Shown here: in pieces, positions 59,099 to 64,000 of the stretch
How positions within the stretch are numbered: the stretch's first letter is position 1
Layout: every line of letters starts with the position of its first letter
Origin: CAZGUG01 sp964625335
GTDB lineage: Bacteria > Bacillota > Clostridia > Ch29
Length of the DNA stretch: 64,000 bases
Assembly (NCBI GenBank): GCA_964625335.1
Contig: CAZVBE010000002.1
Coordinates: 102,360-166,359, forward strand
Reading direction: 5' to 3'
Translations under genes and position numbers: made by a program
The notes under the pieces: model-generated
The model's database searches: none
What the model was told of the DNA's origin: nothing
Seen by the model: the letters and a program-made list of their open reading frames with translations, nothing else

Positions 59099-60229
59099 AT
59101 GAAAGCACTGGTATATGAAGGCATTAAGGACGTAAAGGTTAAGAATGTGGACGACCCGGCAATAAAGAATTCCGACGACATTATAGTCAGGGTTACTTCA
59201 ACGGCAATTTGCGGGTCTGACCTGCACCTTATACACGGGATGGTTCCCAATATGCCAAAGGGTTTTGTACTGGGGCATGAAACCATGGGCATTGTAGAAG
59301 AAGCCGGAAAGGATGTAACCAAAGTTAAAAAAGGCCACAGGGTAATAGTGCCCTTTCCGGTTTCCTGCGGCTACTGCTGGTATTGTGAGCATGGCCTGTG
59401 GACGCAGTGCGATAATTCCAACGCAAACGGCGAAGTGGGAGGAATGTTCGGTTACAGCAACACCTTTGGGGGGTATGACGGGGGACAGGCCGAGTATTTG
59501 AGGGTACCCTATGCCAATGTAGGCCCCACCGTGGTACCCGAAGAGTTTACAGATGAGCAGGTCTTGTTCCTTACCGATGTTCTGCCGACTTCATACTGGG
59601 GCGTGGAAATGTCCGGGATGAAGGAAGGGGATACCATAGTTGTGCTGGGCTGCGGTCCCATAGGCCTCACGGCAATCAAATGGGCGGCCTTTAAGGGAGC
59701 GGGCAGGATAATAGCTGTGGATTATATAGACTACAGGCTTGAGCATGCCAGGACTAAATACGGGGTGGAAGTATTAAACTTTGACCGCTATGACAATACC
59801 GGAGAGTATATCAAGGATATTACCGACGGAGGGGCGGATGTTGTCATCGACTGTGTGGGCATGGACGGTAAAATGACGGTACTGGAAATGGCGGAATCTG
59901 CATTAAAGCTCCAGGGAGGCTCAAAGTCGGCCATAGAAATTGCAACCCAGGCGGTCAGGAAGGGCGGAACCGTTGCACTGGTAGGTGTATATGGAGCCAG
60001 ATACAATATGTTTCCCCTGGGAGATTTTTTTGCCAGAAATATTACCCTTAAAATGGGACAGTGTCCTGCTCATACCTATGTTGAGCCTATACTAAACCTT
60101 ATTAGGGAAGGCAGGTTCGACGGCACCGATATTATAACCCATGTTTTGTCCCTTGAGGATGGTGAGCATGGTTACGAGATATTTGACGAAAAAATGGATA
60201 ACTGTATAAAGGTTGTCATGAAACCTTAA
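59099..60229 (+). CDS. Zinc-dependent alcohol dehydrogenase (glutathione-independent formaldehyde dehydrogenase type)
   Basis: A 376-residue medium-chain dehydrogenase: catalytic zinc ligands Cys38 (TAICGSDLH), His60-Glu61 (GHETMG), structural zinc Cys90, Cys93, Cys96 and Cys104, and the Rossmann motif VLGCGPIG. The long inserted loop (FGYSNTFGGYDGGQAEYLRVPY) resembles the glutathione-independent formaldehyde or threonine-like dehydrogenases. Substrate is not certain. The stop is 40 nt before a RemA-like gene. Confidence 0.93.
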   Translation: MKALVYEGIKDVKVKNVDDPAIKNSDDIIVRVTSTAICGSDLHLIHGMVPNMPKGFVLGHETMGIVEEAGKDVTKVKKGHRVIVPFPVSCGYCWYCEHGLWTQCDNSNANGEVGGMFGYSNTFGGYDGGQAEYLRVPYANVGPTVVPEEFTDEQVLFLTDVLPTSYWGVEMSGMKEGDTIVVLGCGPIGLTAIKWAAFKGAGRIIAVDYIDYRLEHARTKYGVEVLNFDRYDNTGEYIKDITDGGADVVIDCVGMDGKMTVLEMAESALKLQGGSKSAIEIATQAVRKGGTVALVGVYGARYNMFPLGDFFARNITLKMGQCPAHTYVEPILNLIREGRFDGTDIITHVLSLEDGEHGYEIFDEKMDNCIKVVMKP

Positions 60230-60269
60230 AGTATTGTGAACTACAAAAAATGAACAGGGTGATTTGAAT

Positions 60270-60650
60270 ATGGAAATAAGAGAAAAGGTTATGGTGCCTC
60301 TGGGCTATGGAAAGTTCATACGCTCGGACAAAATAATAGGCCTTCATCCGATAGAGGATGACAGAGGTCCCGGAAGAAGAACGCTTGTTTATGTAGAGGA
60401 AGTGGGAAACCCCGTTGTGGCTTCCCGTACCGAAAATTCCATACTGGCGGGTATGGTGGAGGTGCCCAGGGAAGTAATGGAGGCTACCGCCGCATTGGAG
60501 CTGCTGCAGGATATTATTGACGATTTGAGCCAGATAGGGCCAATGCTAAGAAAGAGCATCAAAAAAGAGGCCAACCTGGACCTGGACAAGATAGAAAGGC
60601 GGGTAAACGAGATACTAATGCATGAGATAGAGTTTGAGATGAGACAGTAA
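60270..60650 (+). CDS. RemA/DUF370-like protein with C-terminal helical extension
   Basis: A 126-residue protein. The first about 75 residues (VPLGYGKFIRSDKIIGLHPI, VEEVGNPVVASRTENSIL) resemble the RemA/DUF370 fold that forms rings and binds DNA in Bacillus; the alignment is by eye and weak. A helical C-terminus (LELLQDIIDDLSQIGPMLRKS) of about 45 residues is added. Start ATG 60270 is preferred over an upstream TTG. If the relation holds, it may be a DNA-binding ring protein of new layout. Confidence 0.55.
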   Translation: MEIREKVMVPLGYGKFIRSDKIIGLHPIEDDRGPGRRTLVYVEEVGNPVVASRTENSILAGMVEVPREVMEATAALELLQDIIDDLSQIGPMLRKSIKKEANLDLDKIERRVNEILMHEIEFEMRQ

Positions 60651-60824
60651 CAGATTAAAAGGGACAGGAAACAGCCTTTGTACTGTTTATAAACTATCAG
60701 CAGTGAATCAATAAGACAGGACAGAGGGCACGTCCTTTGATGCCCTAAGGGGTGCCCCTGTTTAAACTGTGTTCCCGTGAGAAAGCTTGCCTAGTGCTGT
60801 ACCCGTTCCGGAGTGGTACTTTGA

Positions 60825-61676
60825 TTAATGAATTAAACGCTTGCTTTGCGGTATCGCCATCAGGGGGAAATTATCTGCAAGGTTTTTTAGCTGTTCTGTT
60901 ACTTCCTGGCCCTGCATGGGAAGGCCATGGCTTGAAATTACTACTTGTGGATTCAAGTCCCTCATGGTTTTGACCGAGGTTTCGGCATCCTTCCAGTCTA
61001 TAGTGAAGTACGCCGGTGGTCCGTTTATCTCCCTTTCCCTGTTTAACACCGATTGGGCGGAATCCTGCTTCAGCGTTGTGATCGCATCACCGGCTAAAAG
61101 AGTTCTGTCGCTGTTGCGGAAAAGTGCCACATGCCCCGGTGAATGACCCGGTGTGTGTATCCAGCGCCAGCCCGGCATACCCGGCACGCTTTCGTCTGAA
61201 GGCAGCGGCCCGACACGGTTGCCCAAGTTTATACCCTTGTTCGGAAATGCAGGCGATATTTTGGCAATAAGTCCGTCGTTCACGGTAGGATCGGCAGGGG
61301 GATAGTCCATTGTGCCGGTTAGGTACGGCAGTTCCAATGGATGGGCGTAGACCGGCACGTTCCACTTATTCAAAAGCTCAAGTATGGCTCCCACATGGTC
61401 AAAATGACCGTGGGTGAGGATGATGGCCTTCGGCTGCGAGCCCATTCCAAAACGCTGCTCTGCCGCACTTATAATATCCCGGCCGGTGTGTGCCATGCCC
61501 GCCCCAACAAGGGCCCATTCGCCGCTGTTTGCGTCGGGGCTTCCAATTATAAATGCATTGACAAAAGGGAACTCCAGAAGCATTATATCCGGTGCCACCT
61601 GGTGATGGGCAACCGGTTTTTGCGTTATTTGCGCCAGTATATTCCCGTCAATGTTTTGCTGTGTTTTCTGTTGCAT
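60825..61676 (-). CDS. MBL-fold metallohydrolase
   Basis: A 283-residue metallo-beta-lactamase-fold protein with ILTHGHFDHVGAI, HTPGHSPGHVALF and LLAGDAI, giving the full dizinc ligand set, and late SSHGLPM. Start ATG 61676 has CCGGAGG upstream; a longer frame adds 14 residues. It resembles the glyoxalase II-like or lactonase-like hydrolases; substrate unknown. Confidence 0.9.
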   Translation of the reverse strand: MQQKTQQNIDGNILAQITQKPVAHHQVAPDIMLLEFPFVNAFIIGSPDANSGEWALVGAGMAHTGRDIISAAEQRFGMGSQPKAIILTHGHFDHVGAILELLNKWNVPVYAHPLELPYLTGTMDYPPADPTVNDGLIAKISPAFPNKGINLGNRVGPLPSDESVPGMPGWRWIHTPGHSPGHVALFRNSDRTLLAGDAITTLKQDSAQSVLNREREINGPPAYFTIDWKDAETSVKTMRDLNPQVVISSHGLPMQGQEVTEQLKNLADNFPLMAIPQSKRLIH

Positions 61677-61865
61677 TTTATTACCTCCGGTAACTGTATT
61701 GGTTTTGATTTGTGTCATTTTCTGCTTTGGGATTAGTATGTGCAGATTTGGACGCTTTATCAGTAATTAATTGTTAAAAGGATTTTACAGTGGAATATAG
61801 AAGTTTACGGAGTTGCAGAAGAGTGCGCAAAAATCTAATAGAATACAAATCAGGGGATATGCAAA

Positions 61866-62573
61866 ATGCTGGAAAAATTTTATTATGCAGCAATGGCAGC
61901 TAATGTCATTGTATGTGTTTCAATTATTATTGTAGAAAAGCGCCGGGAAAACAGGACAAGGGATAAGGTGGTATACTACCTGGCAAGACGGGCTGACTCA
62001 AGGCTTGTAAGCGGCGTATTGTGGTTGGTGCTATTTGCATTCTGGCTTAGTTTCTTTTTATGGCAGGCCCAAAAGGTGTACCGGGGCCTGGGAGATGAAT
62101 ACTTCCAAGACGTGTTTCAACTGTTAAACCCGTCATACCTGGAGGCTTTGCGAAGCTATTTTTTTGAAAGCCAGATGATTAGTAAACTGATAAGGATTCG
62201 TTTTTACCAGAGCGGGATTCTCAACATGCTACTTTGGATAGTTATTTCCGGCTGTCTTGCGGTTACGTGGCTTTTCCGGAGCCGGCAGCGGGATGCGGTC
62301 TGCCATAACGGAATTGTGGCGGGCGGAAGGCTGTACAAATGGGATAAGGTGGTCGGATACGGCTGGGGCAAGCGTTTTGCAAAAAAATGGCTCGGCAAAG
62401 AGGTCTGGTACCATGAGCTGACAATAGAAGTAAGGCATGGTAAATGGTCTGCCAAAATACTGGGAGAAAAAACTACCAAGGTAACGCTGCGGGTTGAGGA
62501 AGACAACAAGGAATCTATTGGTTCATATCTTAATGGTTTTGTAGATGAAAAATCCCGGGGACAGGCCACTTGA
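61866..62573 (+). CDS. Membrane protein with C-terminal soluble domain, unknown function
   Basis: A 235-residue protein with three hydrophobic segments (near residues 5-22, 48-66 and 118-137) and a soluble C-terminal part of about 95 residues (GIVAGGRLYKWDKVVGYGWGKRF) that looks PH-like or DUF5673-like. No catalytic motif. It is convergent with the cupin gene. Confidence 0.75.
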   Translation: MLEKFYYAAMAANVIVCVSIIIVEKRRENRTRDKVVYYLARRADSRLVSGVLWLVLFAFWLSFFLWQAQKVYRGLGDEYFQDVFQLLNPSYLEALRSYFFESQMISKLIRIRFYQSGILNMLLWIVISGCLAVTWLFRSRQRDAVCHNGIVAGGRLYKWDKVVGYGWGKRFAKKWLGKEVWYHELTIEVRHGKWSAKILGEKTTKVTLRVEEDNKESIGSYLNGFVDEKSRGQAT

Positions 62574-62611
62574 AGGCTCCTGCCGCCGGGATAGTTGACA
62601 ATATCACGTGC

Positions 62612-62932
62612 CTATTTCATGTCTTTCGGGTTAGGTGCTTTGACCACAAAGAACTCCAATACTTCATCGTATTGGTTTGTCACGTTCATTTTTGTCTTAA
62701 ACGGTATGTTGAGGATGTTCCCCTTTTGGTACTCGTTGGATTGGCCGTCATCTAAGGATATGGTCATGCACCCCCTGACGATGATCATATACACGTTGGA
62801 GTTTGAATAATGTACCGGCAGGCCGGTATCCTTTGTAAGTACCATATGGTTTATCTCGAGGTGGTTATCGCTTATTATCTTTTCTATTAGCTTTTGGTCC
62901 ACGTTGCTGTAGTCATACTTTGTTTCAATCAT
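62612..62932 (-). CDS. Cupin-domain protein
   Basis: A 106-residue single cupin. The beta-barrel pattern is VHYSNSNVYMIIVRGCMTISL, then GNILNIPFKTKMNVTNQ. Typical cupin metal ligands (two His, Glu, His) are mostly replaced (VHYSN retains one His), so metal binding is doubtful. Start follows AGGGAGGTTGATTAA. Probably a small regulatory or sugar-binding type protein, not an enzyme. Confidence 0.85.
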   Translation of the reverse strand: MIETKYDYSNVDQKLIEKIISDNHLEINHMVLTKDTGLPVHYSNSNVYMIIVRGCMTISLDDGQSNEYQKGNILNIPFKTKMNVTNQYDEVLEFFVVKAPNPKDMK

Positions 62933-62972
62933 TTAATCAACCTCCCTAAATTTTTTAGGTTATTACTCGCCT

Positions 62973-63002
62973 ATCAAACAGGGTGACAGGTACCTTGTTT
63001 GA
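62973..63002 (-). terminator. Inverted repeat between the 4Fe-4S protein and cupin genes
   Basis: TCAAACAGGG and CCTTGTTTGA arms around TGACAGGTAC. No T-run, so a weak terminator or a dispersed palindromic repeat. Confidence 0.45.
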
Positions 63003-63036
63003 AGGTGACAAAAACTCTATTCCCTTGTTATGGCTG

Positions 63037-63684
63037 TTATGTGCTGGCGCCCTTTGGAGCCCCCTTTGCATAAACTATTGAATCGCTGGGACATCTTTTC
63101 GCACAGGCAGTGCATTCAAGGCATAGGCCCTTGTCTATGACAGGATAACCGTCTTTGCCGTCTTTTGTTATCGCCTCGGCCGGACAGACCCTTTCGCAGA
63201 CACCGCATTTTTTGCAATTGGTCTCATCCACCCTCCAATAGTATCTTGAAACCGACCCGGTAATATTCAGCAAAGTGCCGTAGGGGCACAGGTACCGGTG
63301 CCAGAGTGAGGGTGCGTAAATAAGGGTTATAAAGACGCCCAGTGCTGTAAGAATGGGCAGTACCGGCAGCTTTCTCCCGGTTTTAAAGGTAATTACCATA
63401 GTTCCAAGGAACAGAAGCAAAATACCGTAACGTACCGTCCTGTTTTTTACCCATCCGGGAACCTCTCTTCTTTTTATACCCAGTTTTTTATACAGCCAGT
63501 CGACTGCCTCGGTTAGCGTATTTATGGGGCATACCCAGCCGCAGTAAAATCTGCCCAAAAGGACTGCCCCGATAAGGCCGGTAAGGAATACCGCCATCCA
63601 AAGCTGTATTCTGCCTTTGAGCATCAGAAGTACAAAGATTGCCAGGAATATAAGCTGGACCGCCCGCCTGAATTTTAAGCCCAT
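63037..63684 (-). CDS. NapH-like 4Fe-4S membrane ferredoxin
   Basis: A 215-residue membrane protein of the NapH/NosR 4Fe-4S group: about four helices, motifs FYCGWVCPINTLTEAV and HRYLCPYGTLLN, then two ferredoxin clusters (CKKCGVCERVCP and CLECTACAKRCP). It is shorter than the FMN-linked homologue at 32942 and lacks the FMN domain. A promoter with a Crp/Fnr-type site lies upstream. It probably passes electrons between quinone or another membrane donor and an outside acceptor. Confidence 0.9.
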   Translation of the reverse strand: MGLKFRRAVQLIFLAIFVLLMLKGRIQLWMAVFLTGLIGAVLLGRFYCGWVCPINTLTEAVDWLYKKLGIKRREVPGWVKNRTVRYGILLLFLGTMVITFKTGRKLPVLPILTALGVFITLIYAPSLWHRYLCPYGTLLNITGSVSRYYWRVDETNCKKCGVCERVCPAEAITKDGKDGYPVIDKGLCLECTACAKRCPSDSIVYAKGAPKGAST

Positions 63685-63727
63685 TTGACTACCCCCTTCT
63701 TTTTATAACCGCATAGTCTTTGGTTAA

Positions 63728-63770
63728 ATTATATAGGGTTACCTCTTTCAATGCGGTAACATATGTTACC
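63728..63770 (-). promoter_or_regulatory. Crp/Fnr-type palindrome and -10 of the NapH-like gene
   Basis: A perfect 16-bp palindrome GGTAACATATGTTACC (63755-63770). On the minus strand TATAAT lies at 63733-63728, so the expected start is near 63721 and the palindrome centre falls at -41.5, the class II activator position of Crp/Fnr proteins. Confidence 0.68.
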
Positions 63771-63860
63771 CGTGGTTGGGGGCTTTGGATGGGGCGTTGG
63801 GACGTGAAAAGGGATGGATTTAGGAACAGGAGATACTGGAGTTGAAATTTCATGCTTCTA

Positions 63861-63986
63861 CTACATAATAAGCTTTCCCAGCATTTCCTGCAACACGCCC
63901 TTAAGTGTGTCGTAGATGCCGTTTACATCCTTGATGTCATTTTCCTTGATTAGCTGCCTTAATTGTTCCCTTGGCAACATTCCCAT
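63861..63986 (-). CDS. Truncated N-terminus resembling an IS256-family transposase
   Basis: A 41-residue frame with a strong AGGAGGAG site at the window edge, beginning MGMLPREQLRQLIKEN and ending in two stop codons (TAGTAG). The N-terminus resembles IS256-family transposases (LRQLIKENDIKDVNGIYDTL), which are about 400 residues, so if related this is a truncated remnant or a stand-alone small protein. No inverted repeats were seen. Confidence 0.4.
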   Translation of the reverse strand: MGMLPREQLRQLIKENDIKDVNGIYDTLKGVLQEMLGKLIM

Positions 63987-64000
63987 AAAAAACTCCTCCT

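Overview
The window looks like chromosomal DNA of an anaerobic Gram-positive bacterium, most likely class Clostridia. Supporting signs are strong AGGAGG-type ribosome binding sites, frequent GTG/TTG starts, short intergenic gaps, a tungsten-type aldehyde:ferredoxin oxidoreductase (AOR) module, a DUF5320/DUF134/Mrp set, an S-layer-homology protein, 4Fe-4S membrane proteins and lipoproteins with Gram-positive lipoboxes. No rRNA, tRNA, CRISPR array, prophage or intact transposon was seen. Species cannot be named from the sequence alone.

Layout. 1-9.2 kb: a crotonase, a minus-strand membrane-protein operon (two Gate-domain proteins, a 32-residue membrane peptide, a DUF4153 protein), then plus-strand DUF362 ferredoxin-like, DUF2156, GNAT, flavodoxin and membrane genes, ending in three 125-bp tandem repeats. 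9.2-12.7 kb: an ECF sigma factor with a membrane-anchored regulator and a lipoprotein. 12.8-16.4 kb: an F420-0 ligase-like protein, a thioredoxin/CcdA pair and a TipA-like MerR regulator. 16.4-21.9 kb: the AOR module (sigma-54 activator, AOR behind a sigma-54 promoter, radical-SAM maturase, MoaD-like protein). 22-26 kb: DUF5320/DUF134/Mrp, a MarR regulator and an ArsA-type ATPase. 26-34.5 kb: a two-component system, a small secreted protein, an ABC-class ATPase, an SLH protein, a lipoprotein and an NapH/FMN-binding electron-transfer protein. Two promoters here share a Pho-box-like direct repeat with identical geometry. 34.5-41.6 kb: an ABC-F protein behind a leader-peptide attenuator, an MBL hydrolase, a GNAT protein with a BusR-like regulator, RadC and an MNT/HEPN pair.

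41.8-57.5 kb is the most distinctive block: two complete branched-chain-amino-acid-type (Liv) ABC importers back to back. The first is led by a MarR regulator and followed without a break by a fumarate-reductase-like flavoprotein, a one-domain [2Fe-2S] protein and an L-2-amino-thiazoline-4-carboxylate-hydrolase-family protein. The second is divergent from two tandem TetR paralogues. I infer uptake and processing of an organic acid or amino-acid-like compound; the substrate is unknown.

57.6-64 kb holds SfsA, a zinc alcohol dehydrogenase, a RemA-like protein, an MBL hydrolase, a cupin, a second NapH-like ferredoxin behind a Crp/Fnr-type palindrome centred at about -41.5, and a short fragment resembling the start of an IS256-family transposase.

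Many genes have start sites downstream of the longest possible open frame; I chose starts by ribosome binding site and family length.
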